In this document: positions 53,534 to 62,300 of the stretch, one piece after another
Position numbering within the stretch: the first letter of the stretch is position 1
Layout: every line of letters starts with the position of its first letter
Source: Geobacter sp. AOG1
GTDB lineage: Bacteria; Desulfobacterota; Desulfuromonadia; Geobacterales; Geobacteraceae
NCBI RefSeq assembly: GCF_019972315.1
Contig: NZ_BLIZ01000001.1
Coordinates: 372,001 to 436,000, forward strand
Reading direction: 5' to 3'
Length of the DNA: 64,000 nucleotides
The notes under the pieces: model-generated
The model's database searches: none
Told to the model about the DNA's origin: nothing
The model's input: the letters and a program-made list of their open reading frames with translations, nothing else
Position numbers and translations under genes: made by a program

Positions 53534-53565
53534 AGAGCCGGCAGCGGGAGTTGCCGGCTCTTTAC
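53534..53565 (+). terminator. Terminator after the GDSL hydrolase gene
   Basis: AGAGCCGGCA (53534-53543) pairs with TGCCGGCTCT (53552-53561) across an 8-base loop, followed by TTT. Confidence 0.75.
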
Positions 53566-53737
53566 GTCTTGACACTGCAGCCGATGGGAGGGCGTATGCT
53601 ATTTCGCCCGTGCATATCCTTGACGCCGTACAGTTGGCGGAGTAAAGTGAGAGCGCTTTACTTTTCGGATGTTTGGCCCTGAAGGGGCATGCCGATCCTT
53701 TTTCCTCTTGAAGATAAATGTTCCATTTGGGTAGATC

Positions 53738-53767
53738 AGCAGTTCACACGTGCGCGCGTGAACTGCT
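53738..53767. repeat. Palindrome just left of the cassette boundary
   Basis: AGCAGTTCAC (53738-53747) and GTGAACTGCT (53758-53767) are perfect 10-base arms around an alternating GC loop. It ends 9 bases before the GTTGGGC core. It could be part of a recombination site or a terminator; I could not find an RYYYAAC partner that would make it a second attC. Confidence 0.7.
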
Positions 53768-53777
53768 CAATAATGAG

Positions 53778-54444
53778 TTGGGCAAGGAAAGAAAAAATGG
53801 GAAAGACAACAAGAGCAGTTCTAACCCTGCTACTCACCCCATCATTATCACTTGCCTCTCAGGACATGCCGACGATTAGCTCCGCACTGCTTCCCATGCT
53901 TTACTCAGGGCTGGTTTTCATCGGCTTGGAGATATACGTGTTTTCAAGAACACTCAAGACCAAAAAATTGGATTTAATCAAAATCGTTGGCTCCGCCTAT
54001 GTCTGCACTTTCATATTCATGATAGCTTTCAGCTGGGCAGGTATGGGACTTCATCGCCTTCTGGAAAAACTGCTAGGACGGCCGATTGGTGTCTATGTGG
54101 GTCTCCATGACCCATCACCTTGGGACGCAATCTATACTGCAACCATCGGATGTTTTTACCTACCATCCACTGAGAACGTCGTTGTGGCAGGATTTGCCCT
54201 CTTTTCCTTCCTTATTCCAGTGTTCGTCGTAAGTGGAGTCATTGAGCACAGAATGCTAGGGAAAAAGAAAGAGGCAGGTGCAAACGAGGTCAAAAGCATT
54301 GTTGCGAATTTAAAGGTTGTCGAGCTGGTTGTGATTTGGACCGGATCGCAATATTACTTCTTCAAATTCTTTAATGGATAGCCCAACACGCGCTCAGACC
54401 GTGACCGGGCGATAAAGCTGCCCGGCAGGTCAAGCGCAGCACCG
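53778..54444 (+). mobile_element. Candidate integron gene cassette
   Basis: The segment opens with TTGGGC of GTTGGGC (53777-53783), a GTTRRRY core site, 13 bases before the start codon of a single low-GC gene. It ends in an attC-like site whose first box GCCCAAC is the exact complement of GTTGGGC, as expected when both come from the same circular cassette. The stop codon TAG overlaps that box by one base. No integrase is in the window, so this may be a lone cassette inserted at a secondary site or a remnant of an array. Confidence 0.6.
53797..54381 (+). CDS. Low-GC multispanning membrane protein of unknown function
   Basis: A 194-residue protein with a possible signal segment (about 1-21) and three or four membrane helices (about 25-45, 60-82, 135-158 and possibly 172-188). 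A charged loop holds LKTKKLDLIK. I do not recognise a family. The ATG at 53797 has AGGAAAG 5 bases upstream; an earlier in-frame ATG at 53773 would span the cassette boundary and is less likely. Codon use and base composition are clearly AT-richer than all neighbours, which fits recent transfer. The stop codon overlaps the first box of the attC-like site. Confidence 0.75.
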   Translation: MGKTTRAVLTLLLTPSLSLASQDMPTISSALLPMLYSGLVFIGLEIYVFSRTLKTKKLDLIKIVGSAYVCTFIFMIAFSWAGMGLHRLLEKLLGRPIGVYVGLHDPSPWDAIYTATIGCFYLPSTENVVVAGFALFSFLIPVFVVSGVIEHRMLGKKKEAGANEVKSIVANLKVVELVVIWTGSQYYFFKFFNG

Positions 54445-54450
54445 TTGAAA
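54381..54450 (+). other. attC-like recombination site
   Basis: A 70-bp imperfect palindrome. It starts with GCCCAAC (RYYYAAC) and ends with GTTGAAA (GTTRRR plus one mismatch). Between them GCGCT (54390-54394) pairs with AGCGC (54433-54437), GACC (54397-54400) with GGTC (54428-54431), and CCGGGC (54405-54410) with GCCCGG (54420-54425), leaving unpaired bases between the boxes as in integron attC sites. Length is within the usual 57-141 bp. Confidence 0.6.
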
Positions 54451-54462
54451 GGAACCCAACCG

Positions 54463-54774
54463 ATGGGCAATGAAGATATCATCAGGACTGACAACGTGCT
54501 GGTGCGGGAGATGGAACTGTCTGATGGGGCTGCAACTGAGTGGCACTTCCACAGCCAGGTTAGCGACTATTTTGTCTGTCTGGAAGGAAAGGTCCGCGTG
54601 GAAACGAAGAATCTCGACGGCGCTCTTGTCCTGGAGCCGGGCCAGCGCTTCCTGGTGCCTCCCGGTCGCGTCCACCGGGTAATCAACGTGGCCGGAAGGA
54701 TCTCAAAATACCTGCTGGTTCAAGGCGTGGGTAGATACGATTTCTGTAAAGAGCAACCGACTGAGGAGCAATGA
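54463..54774 (+). CDS. Small cupin-domain protein
   Basis: A 103-residue single-domain cupin. The metal-binding motif 1 is EWHFHSQVSDYFVCLEG and motif 2 is PGQRFLVPPGRVHRV, giving two His, a Glu-like position and a final His. Proteins of this type may be isomerases, dioxygenases or sensors; no substrate is suggested here. The start at 54463 has AAAGGAA upstream. It begins right after the attC-like site. Confidence 0.88.
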   Translation: MGNEDIIRTDNVLVREMELSDGAATEWHFHSQVSDYFVCLEGKVRVETKNLDGALVLEPGQRFLVPPGRVHRVINVAGRISKYLLVQGVGRYDFCKEQPTEEQ

Positions 54775-54830
54775 CGGCGACACACAGACGCTGACGCGCT
54801 GGTGCGCCACCACGACGTTGTGAGGACAAC

Positions 54831-55148
54831 ATGAAGACAATAAAAAGAATGATAACGATTGTCATGCTGTTTGCGGTAATTGCACCCCATGGGCTGTTGC
54901 ACGCAGCCGGGAAGCCTGCTGAAGGATATGTGCCCGATGAAGCGACTGCCATCGCGATTGCGGTTGCCGTCTGGGTACCAATCTATGGGAAAAACCGAGT
55001 GGAGGGGAAAAAGCCATTCAAAGCAATTCTCAAGGATGGAATCTGGTTTGTGAGGGGCTCCCTCCCCCATGGGTGGAAAGGTGGCGTGCCGGAGGCTGAA
55101 ATCAGCAAAGACGATGGTCGAATCCTTCGGGTAAGCCACGGGAAATAG
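54831..55148 (+). CDS. NTF2-fold immunity-like protein, exported
   Basis: A 105-residue protein with a signal peptide (about 1-26) and a domain resembling the NTF2-fold immunity family of polymorphic toxin systems: VPDEATAIAIAVAVWVPIYG, KPFKAILKDGIWFVRG, GGVPEAEISKDDGRIL. Family members are often linked to toxins, but many are orphans with unknown roles, and no toxin gene is next to it. GAGGAC lies 5 bases upstream of the ATG. Confidence 0.82.
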   Translation: MKTIKRMITIVMLFAVIAPHGLLHAAGKPAEGYVPDEATAIAIAVAVWVPIYGKNRVEGKKPFKAILKDGIWFVRGSLPHGWKGGVPEAEISKDDGRILRVSHGK

Positions 55149-55173
55149 ACACGCGGAACAGGGAGATTCAGCA

Positions 55174-55869
55174 ATGCTGCAAGTTCACACCGAATCTCAC
55201 AAGGCAGAAAGAATTGGCTGGCTCCGAGCAGCCGTGCTTGGCGCCAATGACGGAACAATTTCGGTCGCAAGCCTTGTCGTCGGCGTTGCCGCTTCCGGGG
55301 CATCACAACATGGCATTCTGCTTACCGGTGTAGCCGGTCTGGTGGCTGGGGCGATGTCAATGGCGGCCGGCGAGTATGTCTCGGTTCAATCGCAGGCGGA
55401 TACCGAAAACGCCGACCTCGAACGAGAGAAGCGTGAACTGGAGCGGCAACCGGAGCACGAACTCGCGGAACTGACGTCAATTTATGTGGGCCGAGGTCTC
55501 GACCAGCCGTTGGCGCAGCTGGTAGCGGAAAAGCTGATGGCCGGCGATGCTCTCGGGGCGCACGCCCGCGACGAGTTGGGCATTACGGAGACGCTGCGGG
55601 CGAGGCCGATTCAGGCAGCGCTCGCCTCCGCAGTTTCTTTCGTTGCCGGTGCCATTGTCCCGATCGTAACCGTGCTACTCGCACCTGCGGCCTGGGTTAC
55701 CGAGATCTCTTCTGCGACCGCACTGGTTACCCTGGCCATTCTTGGGGCCACCGCCGCATACGCCGGTGGCGCGCCTGTTGCCAAGGGCGCACTTCGCGTC
55801 GCGTTCTGGGGGGCGCTCGCAATGGGACTGACCGCTGGCGTCGGCAAGCTCTTCGGCACGAGTGTGTGA
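55174..55869 (+). CDS. VIT1/CCC1-family iron/manganese transporter
   Basis: A 231-residue inner-membrane protein of the vacuolar iron transporter family. The first helix motif GANDGTISVASLVVGVA and AGAMSMAAGEYVSV are characteristic, followed by an acidic cytosolic helix hairpin (EREKRELERQPEHELAEL) and three C-terminal helices. Such proteins export Fe2+ or Mn2+ from the bacterial cytosol, useful in an iron-reducing organism. GGGAG lies upstream. It ends with a bidirectional terminator. Confidence 0.92.
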   Translation: MLQVHTESHKAERIGWLRAAVLGANDGTISVASLVVGVAASGASQHGILLTGVAGLVAGAMSMAAGEYVSVQSQADTENADLEREKRELERQPEHELAELTSIYVGRGLDQPLAQLVAEKLMAGDALGAHARDELGITETLRARPIQAALASAVSFVAGAIVPIVTVLLAPAAWVTEISSATALVTLAILGATAAYAGGAPVAKGALRVAFWGALAMGLTAGVGKLFGTSV

Positions 55870-55914
55870 AATTCGACCCAGCACGTGCCCACGAAAAGCC
55901 GCGTCACCGACAAG

Positions 55915-55941
55915 AAAGCCCGCTGCTGAGCGGGCTTTTCT
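55915..55941 (+). terminator. Bidirectional terminator between transporter and GspE-like genes
   Basis: AAGCCCGCT (55916-55924) pairs with AGCGGGCTT (55929-55937) with a 4-base loop. T runs on the plus side and A runs on the other let it serve both converging genes. Confidence 0.82.
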
Positions 55942-55971
55942 GATTTGGGCTGAGCAGGTAACTTCCCGCCA

Positions 55972-57762
55972 CTACCCGGTTATCCCGATGACCTCGGCGT
56001 AGGTGGTGACCCCCTCCAGCATCTTGTGGATGGCCACCTGGCGCAGGGTGGTGAGCCCTTCGGCCTGGGCCGCCTTCTGCAGGGTCCGCAGGTCCATGTT
56101 TTCGGTAATGACCTCCTTGATCCCCTCGGTAAAGTCGAGCACCTCAAAGATCCCCGTTCGCCCCTTGTAGCCGGTGCCGCGGCACTCGCCGCACCCCCTC
56201 CCCTCGTAGACCCGGTACGCCTTCTTTTCCAGTTGGAGGTAGCTGATCTCCTCGTCGGCAAGCATCCGCTCGGTCTTGCAGTTGGGGCAGATGCGCCGGA
56301 GCAGCCGCTGGGCGACGATGCCGATGATGGTGGAGGAGATGAGGAAGGACGGCACCCCCAGGTCGAGGAGGCGGGTCACCGATGACGGGGCATCGTTGGT
56401 GTGGAGGGTGGAGAGGACCAGGTGGCCGGTGAGGGCAGCCTGGACGGCACTGTCAGCCGTTTCCTTGTCCCGGATCTCGCCGACCATGATGATGTCCGGA
56501 TCCTGGCGCAGGATGGTGCGCAGGATGGTGCCGAAGCTGACCCCGATCGCCGACTGCACCCCCACCTGGTTGAACTCCTCCATGACCATCTCGATGGGGT
56601 CCTCGACGGTGACGATGTTGATGTCCGGCGAGGAGAGCGCCCGGAGAGACGAATAGAGGGTGGTGGTCTTGCCGCTGCCGGTGGGGCCGGTGACCAGAAT
56701 GATGCCGTTGGGGCGGCGGATGAAGGAGTTGTAGAGCTGGTATTCCCGGGGGTAGAAGCCAATCTGGTCCAGGTCCTGCATCAGGACTTCCGGGTCGAAG
56801 ATACGGATGACCACTTTTTCGCCGAAGGCGACCGGGAGGGTGGAGACGCGGAGCTCGACCTCCTTCCCTTTGGAATCGGTCTTGATCCGGCCGTCCTGGG
56901 GGCGGCGCTTTTCCGCCAGGTCCATCCGGGAGAGGAGCTTGATGCGGGAGACCATGGGGGGGTGGAGTTTGCGGGGGATGGTGTGGATGTTGTGGAGCAC
57001 CCCGTCCACCCGGAGACGGATGAGGGAGAATTCCCGCTTCGGCTCGATGTGGATGTCGCTGGCGCGCTGGTCGAAGGCGTAGTGGAGGAGGAACTCCACG
57101 GCGCTGACGATGTTGGCGTCGCTGCTCTCCGCATCCTGGTCTCCCTTGAGGCGGACGAACTGCTCCAGGTTCGCCAGGTCGATCCCCTCGGTGAGCTCGG
57201 ACTGGGCGGCCAGTACCGACGCGCGAAAGCCGAAGAACTCCCGGACGACCTTGATGATGTCGCTTTTGGAGGCAAGGACCTGGCGGATTTCAATCTTGCG
57301 GGCAGTTTGCAGGTCGTTGATGATGTCGGTGCCGAACGGGTCCGCCACCGCGACGGTGACGATCCCTTCCGCCTCGGCTATGGGGACGATCAGGTGCTTG
57401 ATGGCAAAGGGGCGGGGGATATGGGAGGTGACAATGTCCAGGTTGAGCTTGAGCGGGTCGATCTTCACATAGGGGATGCCGACCGTCTCGGCGATCGCCT
57501 CGGTGATGATGTCTTCGGTCAGCATCCTGCCGTTGCCGCTGGGAATCTCCAGATTGAAGGAGGAGATGACCTCTGCCGGCGAAGGTATGTCGGTCCCGAG
57601 GCGGAAGCGGCGCGAGTAACCCGCCTGCTGGTGGCTCTGGAGCCGGGTTGCCTGGGCGTCCCCCTTGGCGAGGATGAGCTGGTAGTGGGCGGTGGAGATG
57701 AGCCCCTTCTTGCCGAGGAGTTGGGCGACATTCTTGATGGTGAGGGTTTTCTTGTGGGACAT
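55972..57762 (-). CDS. GspE/PilB-family secretion or pilus assembly ATPase
   Basis: A 596-residue cytoplasmic ATPase driving type II secretion or type IV pilus assembly. Two N-terminal MshE/GspE-N-type domains (about 1-190) precede the ATPase core with Walker A GPTGSGKT at 359-366, an Asp box VEDPIEM, Walker B GEIRDKETA and a His box LSTLHTND. The zinc-binding CPNC and CGEC pairs near residues 493 and 521 identify the GspE/PilB group. No other pilus or secretion gene is adjacent, although a pseudopilin-like gene lies far away at 19575. The N-terminal MshE-like part often binds c-di-GMP in relatives; this was not tested here. Confidence 0.92.
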   Translation of the reverse strand: MSHKKTLTIKNVAQLLGKKGLISTAHYQLILAKGDAQATRLQSHQQAGYSRRFRLGTDIPSPAEVISSFNLEIPSGNGRMLTEDIITEAIAETVGIPYVKIDPLKLNLDIVTSHIPRPFAIKHLIVPIAEAEGIVTVAVADPFGTDIINDLQTARKIEIRQVLASKSDIIKVVREFFGFRASVLAAQSELTEGIDLANLEQFVRLKGDQDAESSDANIVSAVEFLLHYAFDQRASDIHIEPKREFSLIRLRVDGVLHNIHTIPRKLHPPMVSRIKLLSRMDLAEKRRPQDGRIKTDSKGKEVELRVSTLPVAFGEKVVIRIFDPEVLMQDLDQIGFYPREYQLYNSFIRRPNGIILVTGPTGSGKTTTLYSSLRALSSPDINIVTVEDPIEMVMEEFNQVGVQSAIGVSFGTILRTILRQDPDIIMVGEIRDKETADSAVQAALTGHLVLSTLHTNDAPSSVTRLLDLGVPSFLISSTIIGIVAQRLLRRICPNCKTERMLADEEISYLQLEKKAYRVYEGRGCGECRGTGYKGRTGIFEVLDFTEGIKEVITENMDLRTLQKAAQAEGLTTLRQVAIHKMLEGVTTYAEVIGITG

Positions 57763-57935
57763 GGGGGCCTCGTTGCGGGTTAAGGCTGAATGGCACGCTA
57801 TGCTGTGGAAACAATAGCAGAAATTCGGAGTTTATGTAACCCCCCTCACCTGTTTCTGCCGATCGGAGGGAGCCTCCCTCGTGGAACTGCGTGCCGTCTC
57901 CCAGGGTCGCAAATCTCCAGGGAATGGGTATACTT

Positions 57936-57947
57936 TATCAGCTGATA
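57936..57947 (+). promoter_or_regulatory. Palindrome next to a possible -10 box
   Basis: TATCAGCTGATA is a perfect 12-base palindrome, 2 bases after TATACT and 26 bases before the cyclase start. The position would suit an operator at the transcription start. No good -35 was found. Confidence 0.35.
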
Positions 57948-57973
57948 GTTATCACGAACGGAACGAGGCGACC

Positions 57974-58651
57974 ATGAAGATCTACGACATTTCCACCTCC
58001 ATTTCGGCCGATCTCCCCACCTATCCGGGGGACCCGCCGGTCAGGATCGAACCGGTGACCCGCATCAGCCGGGGGGATACCGCCAACGTCTCCCGCCTCA
58101 CCCTCACCACCCACTCCGGCACCCACCTCGACGTGATGCGGCACTACAGCGAGCATGGCATGGCCGTCGACCATGTCCCCCTGACCCTTCTCGTGGGAAA
58201 GGCGCTGGTGATCGAACTCGCCGGCGTACGGGAGATCGGCCGGCGGGAACTGGCCCGTTTTCCCGTCAAGGGGGAGGAACGGATACTCCTCAAGACCGAC
58301 AACTCCCTCCTCTGGGAGCACCCCGGATTCCATGAGGAGTATGCCCACCTCACGGAGGAGGGTGCCCGTTATCTCCTGGACGCGGGGGTCAGGCTGGTCG
58401 GCATCGATTACCTCTCCATAGAGCGGTTCGACGGGAATGGAGAGGTACACCGGCTGCTGCTGGGTAATGGCGCGGTAGTGCTGGAGGGGTTGAACCTGGA
58501 CGGAGTAACGGCGGGGCACTACGAGCTGATCTGTCTGCCGTTGAAGGTAAAAGACGGGGATGGCGCCCCGGTTCGGGCGATCCTCCGAAGCCATGAAGCG
58601 GTATCCCCCTCCACCTTGGAACCCCACACGAGCAGGTGGCCCCTTTCCTGA
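57974..58651 (+). CDS. Cyclase/arylformamidase-family metal hydrolase
   Basis: A 225-residue protein of the cyclase family that includes kynurenine formamidase. The metal-binding motif HSGTHLD is at 47-53 with another His following (MRHYSEHG), and LPTYPGDPP near residue 15 and GIDYLSIE are typical. The enzyme would hydrolyse N-formylkynurenine or a similar amide; tryptophan-degradation neighbours are absent, so the substrate is open. The ATG at 57974 has CGAGG upstream. The C-terminal 25 residues look non-conserved. Confidence 0.88.
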   Translation: MKIYDISTSISADLPTYPGDPPVRIEPVTRISRGDTANVSRLTLTTHSGTHLDVMRHYSEHGMAVDHVPLTLLVGKALVIELAGVREIGRRELARFPVKGEERILLKTDNSLLWEHPGFHEEYAHLTEEGARYLLDAGVRLVGIDYLSIERFDGNGEVHRLLLGNGAVVLEGLNLDGVTAGHYELICLPLKVKDGDGAPVRAILRSHEAVSPSTLEPHTSRWPLS

Positions 58652-58735
58652 CTTCCCCCTTGGCGGTGCGGCATGGGGTGAGAAACGTGATATACTGAAC
58701 TTACCAGGGGACTCCCTGGAGAAAGGAGTTGTCCT

Positions 58736-59242
58736 ATGGCACGGCTATCTCACAAGATTGCGGAAGAGAAAGGACAACGGACTGCCCGGAGCACCAGTGT
58801 CTATTTACCACGGGGGGGGAGCGAAGTCGCATTCTGCCGGAAATGCGGCGCCGTGTATCGGAATAAGCGCTGGAGCAATGACGAGGCGGAACTGGCCAAG
58901 CTCCGGGGCGAAGCCGGTACCGGCAAGGTGGTCTGCCCGGCCTGCCAACGGATGGAGGATCATAACCCCGCCGGCGTGATCACCCTGAGTGGTGACTACC
59001 TGCTCCAGCATGAAGAGGAGATCCTCAACATCATCAAGCACGTAGAGGCCAAGTCCCGGGCCAAGAATCCCCTCGGGCGGATCATGGAGATCCAGCAGGA
59101 GCGGAACGTGATGACCATTGACACCACGGAGGACAAGCTGGCCCAGAAACTGGGGCGAGAGATATACAAGGCCCACAGAGGGGAACTCCACTACCAGTGG
59201 AGCCACGATCAGGAGTTCGTGCGGGTCAATTGGTCGCGGTGA
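58736..59242 (+). CDS. Zinc-ribbon protein (BCAM0308-like)
   Basis: A 168-residue soluble protein with Cys pairs CRKC (34-37) and CPAC (67-70) forming a zinc ribbon. It is followed by a helical segment (about 88-105) and a KLGREIYKAHRGEL region. It resembles a conserved protein family of unknown role known from proteobacteria under the BCAM0308 name. AAAGGAG lies 8 bases upstream of the ATG. It is followed by a terminator and a convergent helicase gene. Confidence 0.8.
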   Translation: MARLSHKIAEEKGQRTARSTSVYLPRGGSEVAFCRKCGAVYRNKRWSNDEAELAKLRGEAGTGKVVCPACQRMEDHNPAGVITLSGDYLLQHEEEILNIIKHVEAKSRAKNPLGRIMEIQQERNVMTIDTTEDKLAQKLGREIYKAHRGELHYQWSHDQEFVRVNWSR

Positions 59243-59270
59243 CGTAGCTGTTTTGACGCCAAGACGCAAA

Positions 59271-59300
59271 GAAAGGCTTTCCGCAGGGGAGGCCTTTTTT
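59271..59300 (+). terminator. Terminator after the zinc-ribbon protein gene
   Basis: AAAGGC and GGCCTTT arms, with an inner TCC/GGGA pairing, are followed by TTTTTT at 59295-59300. It lies about 30 bases after the stop. Confidence 0.7.
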
Positions 59301-59310
59301 GCGCCTTCCC

Positions 59311-62300
59311 CTAGCCCCTGGCCCCTAGCCCCGCCACATCGCACCGTTGCCGGAAGGGGCAGTGGCTCCCGTCACACCCCGCCATCAATGCAAAATCCCT
59401 TTCTCCGCTTCTCTCCCGGATGGCGTCCATGAGTCCCCGTAGATGTGCCTCGAAGGATGCCAGATCGCATTCCACCGATTCACTCCCTCCATCCTTGAGG
59501 AACACTAGCTGTGCCTCGACGCGGCGGCCGGGAAAGGCCCGGCCAAGGGCGACCATGTAAGTGCTGAGCTGGAAACGGTATCCCTCCAGGTCGGCCCCGT
59601 TCCGCGTCATGTATTTGTAGTCGTAGACCGTCACCAGATCGTCCCGCACCGCCACCAGGTCCATGGCTCCGCGGATGTAGTAGTCGGCGGCACCCTTGAG
59701 ATGGAGGGTGAAGGGGTGCTCGCGCAGGAGCCGTGCCGTGGCGAGTTCTTTCCCGAGGGGGGAGGACACGAGGGCCAGAACCTGTTCGACCACCTCCTCC
59801 GCTTCTCCCCCTGCCACTGCCATGGATGCGACCAGTTGCCGGCATTGGCGGCGCTGGTCATCAGCGCCCGCGCCGAAATCGAGCCTCTCCAGGATGGCGT
59901 GGGCCAGGTTCCCCTGCTCTAGGGGGGACATCCCTTCCCGCTTATTCTGCCGCGAGGTACGGTGGGGGGCAAGAAGCCGGGCAAAGAGCCCTTCATCGAG
60001 GCCGAGCACCCCCTTGTAGTAATATTTGCGCGGGCAGAGGGCGTAATCTTCAAGCGCGGTGGGGGAAAAGACCATGGCCGACGGCGGGGGCGGGGCGTAA
60101 TGGAGGGCACGGTCCGCCGCCAGCGCGAGGAGTTCCCGCGACAAGGTCTCCACCTCCACAATCGCTGGTACTGGTGGCACGGCTTTCCCCGTCAGCATCT
60201 CCTCGGCATCGACGGTTGTCACCAGGCTCCCCTCCGGTCCTGCCAGGAAAGCATCGAGCCAGCCGCGCCACTCCCCTCTTCCTTCACCGGAGAGGATCAG
60301 GTGGTCCCGAGCCCGGGTGACCGCAACGTAGAAGAGGCGTTTCAGCTCGGCCGCCTCCTTGGCCTTGCGGCGATCGGCTATCGCCCGGTAGGCGAGGGTG
60401 GGGCACGGGATACCGCCGGGAAGGGAGAGCTTGATTCCGAGTCCGAGATCGGGGTCGTGCTGGACGGCGGGATGGTTTCCCGGCTGCCCGGCGCCCAGTT
60501 CGGGGACGAAGACAAGGGGGAATTCCAGCCCCTTGCTCTGGTGGATGGTCATGAGCCGTACCACGTCCTCTCCCTCGGCGGCGATGGCCGCTTCCGCCTC
60601 GGTCGGTTCCCGTTCCACCAGGTCGGTCAGGTAGTTGATGAAGCGGCGCAGGGAAATCTCGCCGGGGCGGGTGAAGGAGCGGGCCAGTTCGATCAGCTTG
60701 CGCAGGTTGGCCACCTTCTGCTCACCCTGGAAGGTGGTGAGGAGCGTGGAGGCGAAGTCGCTGCCGGTAAGGATCTCCTCCAGGAGCTCCGCCAGGGTCA
60801 GCCGGTCACGCAGGGGGCGAAGGCGGCCGACCAGATTCGCCAGGGAGGCGAGCCGTTCCTGGTCGGCCGGAGCTATGCGGTCGCTATACGAATTTTGAGT
60901 TTTGAGTTTTGAGTTTTGAGTTATACCTTGCTGCCAGGTGGCGAGGCCGCCTTCAGCGCGGGCGAGCCAGTAGAGGGTTTCGTCGGATATTCCGCAGAGA
61001 GGGGAGCGGAGGACACCGGCCAGTGCGGCCAGGTCGCCGCCATATTCGAGGAAGGTGAGGAAGTTGAGGATGTCGCGCACTTCCTGGCAGCGGTAGAAGC
61101 CCCGTCCCTTTACCACGTAGTAGGGAATGCCGGCCCGGCGCAGCTCCCGTTCGAACAGCTTGAGGTTGCTGAAACGGCGAAACAGGATGGCGATGTCACC
61201 ATAACGGGGGGGGCGTGGGGTGAAGTCTCCCCGGGTGCGATCTTTGTCGTAGGCGTTGATGCCGGCCGAACCGTTGACGATCTCCTGGATCCGGCGGGCG
61301 ATGGCGGCCGCTTCCCGGCGCCTCCTGGCGTCGGCATCCCCCTCGCACGAACCTGCGAGCAGCTCGACGCAAGGGGTGCCGTCCCAGTCACGCCGGCTCG
61401 GTTCCATGATGTCACCGTCACCGTAGGAGGGGTCGAAGTCGGCGCCGCTTCCTCCCATGACCTGGCCGAAGAGGCTGTTAACGAAACGGATGATCCCTTC
61501 CCGGGAACGGAACGATTCCTGAAAATAGAGGTTCTGACCGCCGGTTGCCCGTATTTCCCGGCTGGTCTGGAGGAACACCCCCACGTCCGCGCCGCGGAAG
61601 AGGTAGATCGACTGTTTCGGGTCTCCCACTACGAAAAGCCGCTGCCCCGGCCCGCAGAGGAGGCCGACCAGTTCCTTTTGAAGGGGGTTGGTGTCCTGGA
61701 ACTCGTCCACCATGAGCACCCGGCATCGTTGCCGGTAGTCGTCGCGGATGACGCTATCCCGCGCAAGGAGATCGCGGCATTTTATCTGGAGATCGTCAAA
61801 ATCCAGGGCCCCGCGCCGCCCCTTGCGCCGCCCGTAGGCGACGGCGACCTGTCGGGTGAGGCCGAGGAGGGCTTCCGCGACCGGGGCGCTTCGGACCTGC
61901 CAGTACGCGAGCTGCAGCTGCGCAAGGCATTCTGACAGCCGGTCCCTGACCGGCTTTTCCTTCCCCCAGTTGCCGGCGATACAGTCAGCCATGGCCTGGA
62001 GCCGCCTACCGGTCTCGGTATCGGCCAGGTCGAGGGGTCCCTCCCCATAAAGTCCCGGTAGCGGGGCGAGCGCCCGGTGGAAGGCAAGTTCTTTCATGCC
62101 GAGGATGCGTTTTGACTCGCCTGCCAGTTCGGCCAGCTCCCGGCAGCCGGCTATGAAAAGCTCCTCCGCCTCTGCCTGCCATGCGATCCCCTGCCGGTCG
62201 ACAGCCACGTTGCTCCCTTCACGGCGGAGCAGGTCTTTAACGTACTCGCGGAGTCCCTTGCCGTGCCCGTGGCCGGAGAGGGGAAAGTTCCCGAGAAGGA

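Larger units (their letters stand above)
53453..53796. other. 344-base gap before the cassette gene
   Basis: It holds the GDSL terminator (53534-53565), a small GTAAAG/CTTTAC hairpin (53643-53662), a long palindrome (53738-53767) and the GTTGGGC core site (53777-53783) that marks the left cassette boundary. The base composition drops from about 53640 onward. No reading frame with coding character was found. Confidence 0.5.

Noticed and set aside
54775-54830. A second attC-like site between the cupin and immunity-like genes
   Set aside because: A GTT and small hairpin are present, but there is no RYYYAAC box and no paired L boxes.
57809-57822. TGGCAC in the gap before the cyclase-family gene as a possible sigma-54 -24 box
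   Set aside because: No TTGC follows at the required distance of five bases.
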